Assembly (NCBI RefSeq): GCF_027595985.1
Contig: NC_073313.1
Location: forward strand, 84,860,899 to 84,924,898
Direction: 5' to 3'
Length of the DNA stretch: 64,000 bases
Source: Sorex araneus
Taxonomy: Eukaryota > Chordata > Mammalia > Eulipotyphla > Soricidae
Shown here: positions 21,840-32,394 of the stretch, in pieces
How positions within the stretch are numbered: the first letter of the stretch is position 1
Layout: each line of letters starts with the position of its first letter
Program-made: the position numbers and the translations under genes
The notes under the pieces: model-generated
What the model was told of the DNA's origin: nothing
What the model saw: the letters and a program-made list of their open reading frames with translations, nothing else
Database searches by the model: none

Positions 21840-24525
21840 TTCACTTGAATCACTTGTCATCCCATTGATCCTTGATTTGCTCGAGCGGGTGCCAGTAACA
21901 TCTCCAACTGTCACATGCTAGTGTAGCCCAATGATATCTGCTCACTCCAGGAACATGAAAAGTCTCAAATTGTTCATTCAGGGTTTTGACGAAGAAGTCT
22001 GACCATCTCATTGGTGGGCGGACACTCGGTCTTTTGACATACTGTGGAATCCAGTCTGTAACAGCTCTAGTCCAGCAGTCATCTCTGAGCCATATTACTA
22101 GTCCGGCCCATCTAATTTTTGACGCCTTGGCAAATGAGACAGCATCCCCGATTCTTCACCATGGATGGAGGTCGGAATTCCGGATTCCTTCTCTCACTTG
22201 AGAGGAAAAGTGATACTCCTAGCATGACTCTTTCCATTCCTCTTTGGGATACCCGAATAGCGTTCTCATCCTATTTGCATAGGGCCCAGGTCTCTGAGGC
22301 ATATGTTAGCACGGGAAGAATGGTGGAGTTGAAAAGATGTGCCCAGAGCCAGAGGTTCTTCATCCTCTTAACCACTTCATCGATGCTCTTGAAGGGGTTC
22401 CATGCTGCTCTCTCCCTCCTGCACAGTTGTGATGCCAAGTCATTCCTCATGTTGAGTTCTCGACCTAGGTACACATAGCTGCATTAGGAGATGTTCTTTC
22501 CATTGAGAGCAAATGGAACATCAGGGACCAGTTCATTTTTCATGAACATTGTCTTGGTGAGATTCAGCTGCAGTCCAACCTTTCCACACTTGAGGTCAAA
22601 GTCAGCAAGCATTTGTGACGCTTGGCTAATATTTGGTGTTATGAGAATGATGTCATCAGCGAAGTGGAGGTGGTGTAGTTGCCGATTGTCTGTCATCACT
22701 CCCATTGCTTCCCATTCCAGTCATCATATGACATTCTTGAGAGTGGCACTGAAGAGTTTCAGTGAAATGGCATCACCCTGCCGAATCCTCTCTTTACGTC
22801 AATGGTCACTTCCTTGTAGAATGGTGAGATCCTGGTGGTGAATCCATAATACAGCTTGCGGGAGATCTTGATGTACTGAGTTTAAATGCTCTGTTTTGCT
22901 AGGGCTTCAACAACCGCTTCAGTCTCAACAGAATCGAAGGCCTTCTTTAAATGGATGAACGTTAGACAGAGAGGCATCTTGAACTCTTGCAGAACTTGGA
23001 TGAATTTTGTCACCTTGTGGATATGGTCAATTGTGCTGAATACTCTTCGGAACCCGGCTTGCCTACATGGTTGTCCTTTGTCTAGTGTTCTGCCTATTCT
23101 ATTCAGGATTACTTGAGTGAACAACTTGTAGACGACAGACAGCAGGCAGATTGGGCGATAGTTGCCGATGTCGTGGATGTCTCCCTTCTTGTACAACAGA
23201 GCGGTCCTGCTGGTTTTCCACTAAGATGGAACCTTGCATTCAGACAGGTGACATGTGAAGAGCCGAGCCGGTGTATTGATGAGTACTGGTGGCAGATTCT
23301 TCAGGTGTTCGGGTCTGACCTTGTCTGGACTGGGTGCTGTGTGCATCTTTATGGACAAAATGGCATGTCGGATTTCAAAAGGGAGGATATTGGGAATAAC
23401 ATATCCATACTGCAGAATTTGGTATGTGGGCAGTTGAACGTGGCTGTCAAAGATCTGAGTAGAAGTCATGAATAATCCTCTCCATTGCCCTTCTAAAAGA
23501 TGTGATAGATCCATCAGGACGTCTGAGGACAGTCATCTTGGTCTTGTAGTTGGCGAAGGACAGGTGAGCGTTGTGAATACTTTTCCCCGCTTCTGCCGTA
23601 TTAGCCAACACTGATGCTCTTCTCTCTTTGAGGTCTTCCTTTATCACTTCTCTGCACAGCTTTGCGAGCTCAGACGTTAGCTTGTGGTTGCCTGAGGCTC
23701 GTGCCAAACCACATTGGTGAATGAGCTCAAGAGTTTCCGAAGACAAGCATCTGTTTTTGGCTTTACCACTCTCAGCATTTTTTGCACAATCATGGAGTTG
23801 CTGAAACAGACAATCGTATTCCTCGTTGATGTTGTCAATGATGGCATCTTCCCACGTTGTCGCAATAGTGTCAAAGAAGTCCCAATTGGTGGTCATTCTG
23901 GGTGTTCTCTTCTTAAATTTAAACTTTCCAGTCCCTTCTCACTTTGTGAATTAGAATTTTGCATGAAGGAGATGGTGGTCAGATCCCGTTTGGAATTTTG
24001 GGACAACAGCTACATCAGTCAGGTAAAACCTTCGATTTTATATGATGTGGTCAACTTCATTGTGGAACTGTCCCCCAGGAGACTCCCATGTCCAACATTT
24101 AGATTCGACCTTATGGAACTATGAGTTGCCATGGATGGTCTTGGTCGACATGAAGAACTCAGACTGTCTCTCACCCTGATCGTTCCATTCTAGGCCATGG
24201 GACCCAATGTGGAGTTCTTCGGGTGACCTTCTCCGTCCTATATTGACATTAAAATCACCAACAATGGTCTTGTAGAAGGTGTGGTCTTCTTTATAGAACT
24301 TCTGTAGCTCCATGTAGAACTTCTCAATTTCTTCTTCATCATAGTTGGATGTTGGTGCGTAGATGACGAACATAGAATCTGCTGGCAGTGAGCCACATCT
24401 ATTCAAGCGTAATTGTCCGAATTACGGGTTGTTAGGCATTTGAATGAATCAATGCTCATGGCAAATTTCATGTTGACAAGGACATCGACACCACCAACGC
24501 CTCTGTTGTCACATGTTCCATAGAA
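21840..24525 (-). mobile_element. RTE-clade LINE, 5'-truncated and inactive
   Basis: A non-LTR retrotransposon encoding, on the minus strand, an endonuclease-reverse transcriptase broken by stops and frameshifts. Order: endonuclease piece 24119-24406 (FVIYAPTSN, GDFNVNIGR); linker 23447-23896; RT start 23221-23514 (APSPDKVRPEHLK); RT core 22882-23196 (GNYRPICLLS, STIDHIHKV, AFDSVE); RT motif C 22484-22705 (LHFADDIILIT); 22271-22474 (LPVLTYASETWAL); C-terminal domain about 22140-21850 (RPPMRWSDFFVKTL, then WHPLEQIKDQWDDK) ending at TGA 21852-21850. Motif A reads FIHLKKAFD, with His for the catalytic Asp (codon at 22953-22951). The first endonuclease residues are missing. The 3' UTR is nearly absent, the RTE habit. 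The domain wording is RTE rather than L1 or L2. Confidence 0.88.
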
Positions 24526-25015
24526 TATGATTAAAGTAACATGATTAAAATATGATTAAAGTAACAAAATGGTAGATTTACACCCAAGAATGGTAGAGAT
24601 GAGTACCAGGAGGACTGCTCCATGGCTTGGAAGCCAGCCTCACATGCAGGGGGAAAAGGCAGTTCAGAGAAGGGACCACCAAAAAGGGTTCTTGGAGGGC
24701 CCTCTCGGGAAGGAAGATGTGAACTGAAAGTAGACTAGAGCTAACATGATGGCCACTCAATACCTATATTGAAAACCACAGCACCCAAAAGGATAGAGAA
24801 AGCAAAAGGGAGTGCCCTTCCACAGAGGCAGAGTGGAATGGTGGGGATGAGGTAGGTTGGTGGGAGGAATACTGGGATCATTGGTGGTGGATAATCGGCA
24901 ATGGTGGAGGGATAGGTACTCAATCATTGTATGAATGAAACGTAAGCACAAAAGTTTGTAAGTCTGTAACTGTACCTCACGGTGATTCATTTAAAAATTT
25001 TTAAAGAATTTAAAA
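24526..25015 (+). mobile_element. LINE-1 3' UTR
   Basis: Plus-sense 3' UTR (gtaccaggaggactgctcca, then ggcaatggtggagggatagg) with an A-rich end. A 14-base unit atgattaaagtaac is duplicated at its 5' edge, next to the RTE element. Confidence 0.8.
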
Positions 25016-25309
25016 ATATATGGCAAAAAATATGATTGATGTCCTCTCTTTTTGAATCTCAAAGGGTTTATAAGAGTTTGGCCAATAGCACAACCAGAAT
25101 ACCTGTGCTTATTAGTGATATGAAGAATGTCAGTGACTTTCAAAGATGAATTATAAAAAAATGCAGTGTTTTGGCTTGTTTTCTATAAACTTGCTTTTAA
25201 ATTACTGAGATAGCACTAAGTTCAACTATTCTCAGGCAACTATCCTATGAAAAGAACCAACTGACATGGACAAACCATGCAAAATTTTCTTTTAACTTCT
25301 GTCCTTATA

Positions 25310-26290
25310 TATTAGTCTAATACTATGCTTTTTAATATCCTACAAATAAAAGCAATCATTCTATTTCTGTCCCTCTCCTTCTGAATTATTTCACTCAGCA
25401 TGATCCACTCCATATTCATCTATTTATAAGCAAATTTAATGACTTTGTTTTTACTGGTGGCTGCCAGGAGAATTAGTACACTGTCAAAAGCTAGGCAAAA
25501 GTATAGAAAGGCAGTTAGAATTGAGAAGGGACCACTATGACCATGATAGTTAGAAATAATCACTCTGGACAAGAGTTGAGTGCTGAAATTAGGTAAAGAG
25601 AAAGAGGAGGAGGAGGAGGAGGAGGAGGAGGAGAAGGAGAAGAAGAACAAGAACAAGAAGAAGAACAAGAACAAGAACAACAAGAATAAGAACAAGAACA
25701 AGAAGAACAAGAACAAGAAGAACAAGAACAAGAACAAGAACAAGAACAAGAAGGTGGAAGAGGAAGAGGAAGAGGAGGATGGGGAGGAGGAGGTAGAGGA
25801 GGAGGAGAAAGAGAAGGAAAAGAGGAAGAGGAAGAAGAAGAAGAAGAAGAAGAAGAAGAAGAAGAAGAAGAAGAAGAAGAAGAAGAAGAAGAAGAAGAAG
25901 AAGAAGAAGAAGAAGAAGAAGAAGAAGAAGAAGAAGAAGAAGAAGAAGAAGAAGAAGGAGAAGGAAAAGAGAAGTAGAAGGAGGAGAAGGAGAAGAAGAA
26001 GAAGGAGAAGGAGAAGAAGGAGGAGGAGGAGGAAGGAAGGAAGGAAGGAAGGAAGGAAGGAAGGAAGGAAGGAAGGAAGGAAGGAAGGAAGGAAGGAAGG
26101 AAGGAAGGAAGGAAGGAAGGAAGGAAGAAGAGGGCGGGGTGAGGAATGGGGTGGCGGCAGGAGAGAAACTGGTGGGAAATATACACTTGTGGAGGGATGG
26201 GTATTGGAACATCCCATGACTGAAGTCCAATGGTGAACAACTTTGTAACTGTGTATCTCACTGATTCAATAAAACATTAAAAATATATTG
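25310..26290 (+). mobile_element. LINE-1 3' end with 5' inversion and giant purine repeat
   Basis: Positions 25310-25450 are antisense ORF2 end. Positions 25455-25600 are sense proximal 3' UTR (gatcactctggacaaga-like). The purine microsatellite follows, then sense distal 3' UTR (26150-26290, gtggagggatgggtattgga) and the tail. The opposite orientation of the first piece indicates twin priming. Confidence 0.75.
25600..26128. repeat. 530-bp purine microsatellite (GAG, AAC/AAG, GAA, GGAA)
   Basis: Plus strand is almost all purine: (GAG)n, then AACAAG-type repeats with scattered C, then GAG/GAA mixtures. A nearly pure (GAA)n of about 126 bases follows (about 25830-25957), then (GGAA)n (about 26032-26128). 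It sits at the L1 3' UTR site where shorter GA runs occur in other copies. The long open frames on both strands are repeat artefacts. Confidence 0.95.
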
Positions 26291-26939
26291 TTGACAATAT
26301 CTAAAGAGTTCTAAATACAGAGATTACAGTTCTATTTCATATCTTCAAATCTTTGTATATTCCTCCCATATGTCCTAGAGTATATGAATATATGAGATTC
26401 TCCTTGTTTGAATATGAAAAGGTCATTATAACATTGACAAGAACATATCTAAGGCACTAACACTTTGACAGTGACAAGCAGCATTAACTACCAGATATAA
26501 GTGTCAAGATGCCTCTATATGATCCTATTTTCTAATGGTCTACTCCCTCTAGCCAAATGTTTCTGAGATGAAAACCCAAACATTGCGAAGTAGAGACAAG
26601 CCATTCCCTTTGTTATAGGTCCAAATTTCTGGCCCAGAATATCCATAATCATAGATTAATTATTTTTTCCTGCTAATTCTCTGGATGAAAGAACAGTAGC
26701 TAGAATAATGACCAAAGAAAACGTTATTTTAGCAAAAATGGCAGTTTAAAAAATCTACCTAATAGGATTATGAGATAATGTGATAATGCTGATCCTGGTT
26801 TTTAAAATATATTATTCCACTTAATACATTGCTACACCAACTTCAAGATATATTTCTCTGAATAAAAGTTTCCCTTAGCCTATAATCATAAGGGCACTTC
26901 TTCGATTTGCCTCCTACCATTTATGAGGAGAATATCCTT
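26291..26939. other. No gene seen
   Basis: Unique-looking AT-rich DNA. No coding frame or repeat recognised. Confidence 0.5.
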
Positions 26940-26948
26940 ATAGTTGTT

Positions 26949-27202
26949 ACAAGGGCTGGAGCAATATTACAGCGGGTAGAGGGTGTTTGCCTTGCAAGCA
27001 GCTGACCCGGGCTCGATTCCTTCATCCCTCTCAGAGAGCCCAGCGAGCTACTGAGAGTATCCCGCCTGAATGGCAGAGACTGGCAAGCTCCCTGTGGCAT
27101 ATTCAATATGCCAAAAACAGTAACAAGTCTCACAATGGAGACGTCACTGGTGCCCACTCGAGAAAATCGATGAACAACGGGTCAACAGTGTTACAGTGCT
27201 AC
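26949..27202 (+). mobile_element. SINE with RTE-type tail (type B), full length
   Basis: tRNA-like head (gggctggagcaatattacag, B box-like gctcgattcc), body (gccaaaaacagtaacaagtc) and tail ending gtgttacagtgctac. It is flanked by atagttgtt at 26940-26948 and 27203-27211. Confidence 0.9.
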
Positions 27203-27388
27203 ATAGTTGTTTCATAAGTTCTCCCTCCCCAAGGTTCTTAGTCATCTGTGCTGTTCTGTTTGATTCAACTTAATCTATGCCTTCACCAGATTCATCAATA
27301 ACATTCCATACCTTCATTTCCTGAAGTCTCCTTCATACAGATGAAAACACATGTAGTGACAATAGTATAATGAGGAAGCAGTAGTATC

Positions 27389-28084
27389 ACTGTATCACTG
27401 TCATCCCATTGTTCATCATTTACTCGAATGGGTGCCAGTAACATCTCCATTTGTCCCAGCCCTGAGATTTTAGCAGCTTGTCCTTACTCATCTTTCCCAA
27501 CGATTGGAGGCTTCTTTCAGGGTCAGGGGAATGAAACCTGTTATTGTTACTGTTTTTGACATATCAAATACACCACATGGAGCTTGCCAGGCTCTGCCAT
27601 GCGGGCAGGATACTTTGGGTAGCTTGCCGGGCTCTCTGAGAGGCAATTATATTTATTTCCCTCTATGATGATGTTCAGAAATATGTTCACTCATGTGTGA
27701 GGCTCGGCCAGTGTGTGTGGAAAGTGGCCTGGAGCATTGTGGCTGTTGGGTAGTGGAGGTCAGCTGCTGGGGCTGCCTCCCTTGGGATGGAGAGGGCTCT
27801 CATACCCCACTCTGGGGCGCCCCGAGTGAAAACAGCCTGGCTCGGAGTCTGGTGACATGATTATTAGGGCCTCATTTTATGCTCTCTTCCAAGAGAAGCT
27901 GTGAGTGCTAGAGGGTGGCCAGTGAGGAGATTATCTGGCACCAGTAGGAGGTGGCTTACGGGTGTGACCTCTGGGTTGCCAGAGACTGGGGGAAGCAGGT
28001 AGAGAATCTCTGCTCCTCTGCTCCTGGGTCCCATTGAGACCAGAGTCAAAGATCACAAAGTTCTGCAATACCGTAGTATATCAC
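27389..28084 (-). mobile_element. Composite retroelement E1 with RTE-type tail
   Basis: One minus-strand insertion of 696 bp, flanked by agtataatgaggaagcag- and -aagtag-type repeats 25 bp long with one mismatch (27364-27388 and 28085-28109). In its own 5' to 3' order it has four modules. They are an LTR-leader-like module (28084 to about 27860), a GC-rich module (about 27850-27717), a SINE body without tRNA head (about 27650-27450), and the RTE-type tail (27450-27389). The body is type C, carrying the extra ccaatcgttgggaaaga block. No open frame, so non-autonomous. Confidence 0.75.
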
Positions 28085-28099
28085 AGTATAATGAGGAAG

Positions 28100-28321
28100 T
28101 AGTAGTATCCATAATAATAACCTATGAGTTTTTACTATTTTCCAGTGTGAAAATATCCTACATAAATTTGTGATATCTTTACAGAAGTCATATGAAATAG
28201 ACACTGATATTATCATCAATTTTACACATGAAAAAATTAAGAATTACGGAGAGTAGAATACAAAAATCTCACTGCTATCCATTTGTAGCATTCAGATCTA
28301 TCTGACTCTAAAGCTTAGTAT
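28100..28321 (-). mobile_element. MIR fossil hit by two composite elements
   Basis: Antisense MIR wording (ttaattttttcatgtg-type core in complement, then agatctatctgactctaaag). E1 lies at its left edge and E2 at its right edge. Confidence 0.6.
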
Positions 28322-28805
28322 TGCTGTATTACTGTATCATTGTCATCCCTTTGTTCGTCGATTTACTCGAGTGGGCACCGTTAATGTCTCTATTCCTCAC
28401 AGCCCTGAGATTTTAGCAGCTTTTCCTTACTCGTCTTTCCCAACGATTGGAGGCTCTTTCAGGGTGAGGGCAATGATTACTCTTTTTGGCATATTGAATA
28501 TATATATATGTATATATATATATTGCAATGTAGCACTGCAGTCCTGTTGTAAATCGATTTGCTTGAGCAGGCAACAGTGATGTCTCCATTGTGAGACTTG
28601 TTGTTACTATTTTTGGCATATCTCTATGATTTGTTGACTACTAATAGAAAATGGGTAGGAAGTGTCCGGAAAGTGGCCTGGAGCGTGGCGGTGGTTGGGT
28701 AGTGGAGGTTGGCTCCCAGGTCTGGGTCCCCTGGGGTGGGGATGGTTCTCACCCACCCCCCTCTGGGGCTCCCAGAGTGAAAACAGCCCAACACTGAGTA
28801 TATGA
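28322..28805 (-). mobile_element. Composite retroelement E2 with RTE-type tail
   Basis: Flanked by aaagcttagtat at 28310-28321 and 28806-28817. In element order it has a GC-rich module (28795-28664), related at roughly three of four positions to that of E1. Next come a 5'-truncated type B SINE (28621-28527) and a (TA)n run, then a type C body and RTE-type tail (28498-28322). The internal type B piece may be a nested insertion or a dimer. E2 lacks the LTR-like module of E1. Confidence 0.7.
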
Positions 28806-28959
28806 AAAGCTTAGTATATGAACACACATTCACATAAATAGACTGGTTTTCCTAGAGATTCAAAGCTCTTTATTTTAACAGAAAAAGAAAAGCCACACTT
28901 ATCTGAAATTTAAAGATATTTCCATTGATATCTTAATTTAATGGAGGGAGGGATGCTTT

Positions 28960-29275
28960 GGTTGGTTTGGTTTGGTTTTAGTTTTAGTTTTGTTTTGTTT
29001 TGTTGAGCCTCTCACAGGATGCTCATGAAGCACAGACACCCCTCCTGGCAAGTCTCAGTCAACTGGACCAACAGACCAATGTAAGCACCATAGGACGAAA
29101 TGCTTCTTGGTTCCTGTGGTGCTATGCTAAGGAATACCTGGGCCACCCTAAGGATGTTGGCGGCCTCCGTGGCCACACCTGGTGATGCTCAGGGAACCAG
29201 GTGGTGCTAGTCCCGAGGACTTCATAAAAGACATGCACCTTAACTCCTTTGCTATCTCTCTGTCTCAGTAAGAGG
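28960..29275 (-). mobile_element. Old SINE remnant with T/G-rich start
   Basis: Antisense: a (GTTTT)n-like tail, then cctggtgatgctcagggaac and a decayed head near 29240-29270. The small open frame here is not a gene. Confidence 0.45.
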
Positions 29276-29290
29276 TATTTTTACTGTTGG

Positions 29291-29424
29291 ACTGGAGCAG
29301 GGCTTTCTGTTTAGTATAAATCTATCTTATTAAATACCATTAGAAGGAGGACCATAAACTGGAGCAGGGCTTTCTGTTTGGTATAAATCTATCTTCTTAA
29401 ATACCATTAGGAAGAGGAACATGT
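29291..29424. repeat. Tandem duplication of 67 bp
   Basis: Direct copies 29291-29357 and 29358-29424, both starting actggagcagggctttctgt and containing aaataccattag. They differ at a few sites. Confidence 0.92.
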
Positions 29425-31009
29425 AAGTCTTCAAGAATCAGGGTCAGGGAGAGGTGTGTGCATATACTGAATTTAGCCCTATTCTTTTACTTACCCTGTG
29501 ACCCAACTGACTCTGAGCTTCAGATAATGATATTCATATCCCATTTCTTCTCTATGTTGTCACCACCACTAATCAGCTTTTCCCTCCTTCTGTCCCCACA
29601 TGAAATCCCTTAGGAGAGAGCAGTTAGCACCCTTTGAGGTTAACAGAGGATCCTCTAATAAAGGGCTATTTGGACAAAGAGATGGATAATTGAGATGAAA
29701 TGGCATTACTGGCAGCAGTGATCTTTGTTGAGAATGAAGATTATAGAATTTATCCCTTAACAGTAATAATAACGGGGTAAAGTTGATGATCAACTCGTTA
29801 ACTACAAAGCTGACTTGATTGCAGTAGAGAGCTACACAAGAGATGATAAACTCAAGAAAGAAACTAAGAATTTGGTTTAACTATGTAGAAGTGATTCTAG
29901 TTACAGTTATGTAAACTGCTTGCAATTTATACTTAGTTGCTACCCAGCTCAATGACACTTATATGCATATCATTAAATATGTGTCAGATTAATTTTGTTA
30001 TAAATTTTGATTATAGCAGAAAAACCTATATGTGCATGCACTGTAATTGTAAATTGTTGCTCAGATTGCTCCCGTCTTAGCAAAAAATGAGACAGAACAT
30101 TGGCTTAGGGGCCAAAAGTGGGGAAGTTACAGAGGCGGCTGCCTGGGATTGAATATTTACTATGAGTAGTGCACATAGTGGATAATCAACAAATGCATAA
30201 ATCCCAGCAGCCAGAGCCCTGCAGGCACATCCACAATTTTTAATTCATTTCTAGTTGTTTTTTTTTGGCTATATTCATGCTCACAGCATGCCCTAAACCT
30301 TTTCTGGTCTCTTCTGTCTCTCAACTCACCCTTCTTCCCTAGACTTCTGTTCAATAGGAAAAGATGACCTCATGCTGGCCTTTTTCACAGCAGGCTTTAC
30401 TGGTATCTGTTTACACATCTCCTGAAATTTTTTCATGTTGCAATCTCCTCCATGAACTTCTGACATCTGACAAATAGGTGTGCACTGTAATCTATGCTCT
30501 GGCCCCTTTCCCTCCCATGTATTCAAAGACTGCTTTTCTAACCTAGAGTTGTCTCACTGCACGTGTCTTTTATCTCTTTCCCTGATTTTTACTATGCACA
30601 TAGTAGGAACCAAGTAAACCTTTGTTGAAATTTCCTTCGGAGATACTCGGTACACTTGGGACACAGACATACCTTTTTAATTTTCTTCCAGCAACCACCA
30701 TTTTCTCCCCTTCCTCTGATTTAACCATGTACATATATGTACATATACATATATGTATACATATACATATATACACACATCTTTGCGATGAAATTAGGTT
30801 AGAAAGTCACTTTAAGGACTTTTTCTTTGTTATGTTTTTCTGATCTCATTGTACATCTAAATGACTCAAAAATGCTGAAATATCTCTGCTCTTTGGTTTT
30901 TGAACTGGTTCACTGATTCTTCTGTATAGGGAGAGGAATGCCTGGCACTTTCCCTCCACCCACCCCACTTTCTCTTTGAGATCCTGAGTGGGATATTATT
31001 AAGAATGTA
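29425..31009. other. No gene seen; unique-looking DNA
   Basis: No supported coding region. Positions 30725-30780 hold an ATACATAT-type repeat able to self-pair. Confidence 0.5.
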
Positions 31010-31200
31010 TCTTTGGTATCAGACAAACGTGAGTTCCACTCTAGCTTCTTTCATTTGATGACTAAAATAACTTTTAAGCAGTCTGTGACTTCTTTCTGAG
31101 GTTCAATTACTTCATCTAAAAATGTGGAAAATAATAATATATTATGGGGTTGCTGTGAAGATAAAATGGAGTCTCATGAAAAGGGCTTGTAATGCAATAG
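31010..31200 (+). mobile_element. MIR fossil
   Basis: Plus-sense MIR core: tgaggttcaattacttcatc, taaaaatgtggaaaataata, ggggttgctgtgaagataaa. Confidence 0.7.
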
Positions 31201-32394
31201 TTATGGCTCTTCTGAATCAGAAAAAAATGATATTCCAGATATTTGTTCCTCTTTCTTTGATATTAATGGGCCAGGATTTCACTAACTTACTCATCCATAC
31301 TCATCTTTCATTTTTAGCTCTGGATCAGTTCTTCTATAAGATTAATATTCCCTTTCCATAACAAATATTTTACGACACCGTCTTCACTACCCTGCAGTGA
31401 AGTTCATAGATATTATAACCTATTTAACTACATAATTGAAAAAATGAATATAGTGATCTAAATGAAATATACATAAGAAGTGAAAGGAATGTAATTTCCA
31501 TTAAATAATATATATCTCAATATTTAAATGCAAGAGCATGAGTCCATCATACAGCATAGTGAAATACATTATTGTATCAATTTAAAATTTAGATTTTTAT
31601 ATTTAAGGATTGGGAGTAATAACTAAGAAAAATAAAAAACATGCAAAATAATACTGGGATGAAAACTACTCTTAAAATAAAATAAGACTCAGATAATTAT
31701 GACATTTTTTTACCTATATTAAGGCTCATTGGAATATTTAAAGACCGGACTATGATGTAGGGCAACTCCATTGCTTTAGAGACTCCCTTAATTTAGAATT
31801 AATACATTAGAACATGATCAGTAAGGACAAGGCAAATCTGGGGAAACATACTGGAATGTGCCTTCCTACAATGTGGAAATCTCTATGGGTCGGAGTTCCC
31901 TTACAATATTTCTGGTGACCTTCTTAGGACTCTGAGACACAATTTTGAGATCCTCAAAGTGATATCAATCAAATACAGTCTTTGTTGCTTTCTGTTCTAT
32001 TCTGTTTCTAATATAATTTTATCTTCTTAAATTTTTTACTTGTTCAGCACTCTCTTGCTGATTCTGTCAATTTTTTTGTCCTAGGATGTAATTTCTTTCT
32101 TAAGATAGACCAACTAACCACATGCAGCAGTAGCCTGGTTCAGTGCAGTACGATGACTATATCTTTTGCTACATTAAATTCTTATTACCTTCATCGTCCC
32201 TCTATTTGAGTCATACTTCCACCAAGTCTTTGACATACAGCTAGTAAACAGTTCAAAGGAAAAGTTAAACTATTTTTAAATGGCCAGCTAAAATCTAAAT
32301 TCCATATCTACAATCTATTATTAACATGTTAACTGTATTTTCCTTCTCAGATATGTATCAGTTTCCTCTCTATCATAGCTCTTACTTTCTAATT
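31201..32394. other. No gene seen; AT-rich DNA
   Basis: No frame with recognisable content and no repeat I can name. Confidence 0.5.

Noticed and set aside
21986..24124. Plus-strand frames of 60-136 codons over the RTE element
   Set aside because: Shadows of the minus-strand RTE coding sequence, with no recognisable content of their own.
21840..24525. Possibility that the RTE element is active
   Set aside because: The frame is broken many times, the 5' part is missing, and a catalytic Asp codon in the RT is replaced by His.
25420..26261. Open frames of 213-265 codons, poly-Phe, poly-Ser or poly-Lys
   Set aside because: Artefacts of the purine microsatellite inside an L1 3' UTR. They are present in several frames and both strands at once.
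29000..29185. Small frame of 61 codons as a possible exon
   Set aside because: Overlaps an old antisense SINE and has no splice or domain support.
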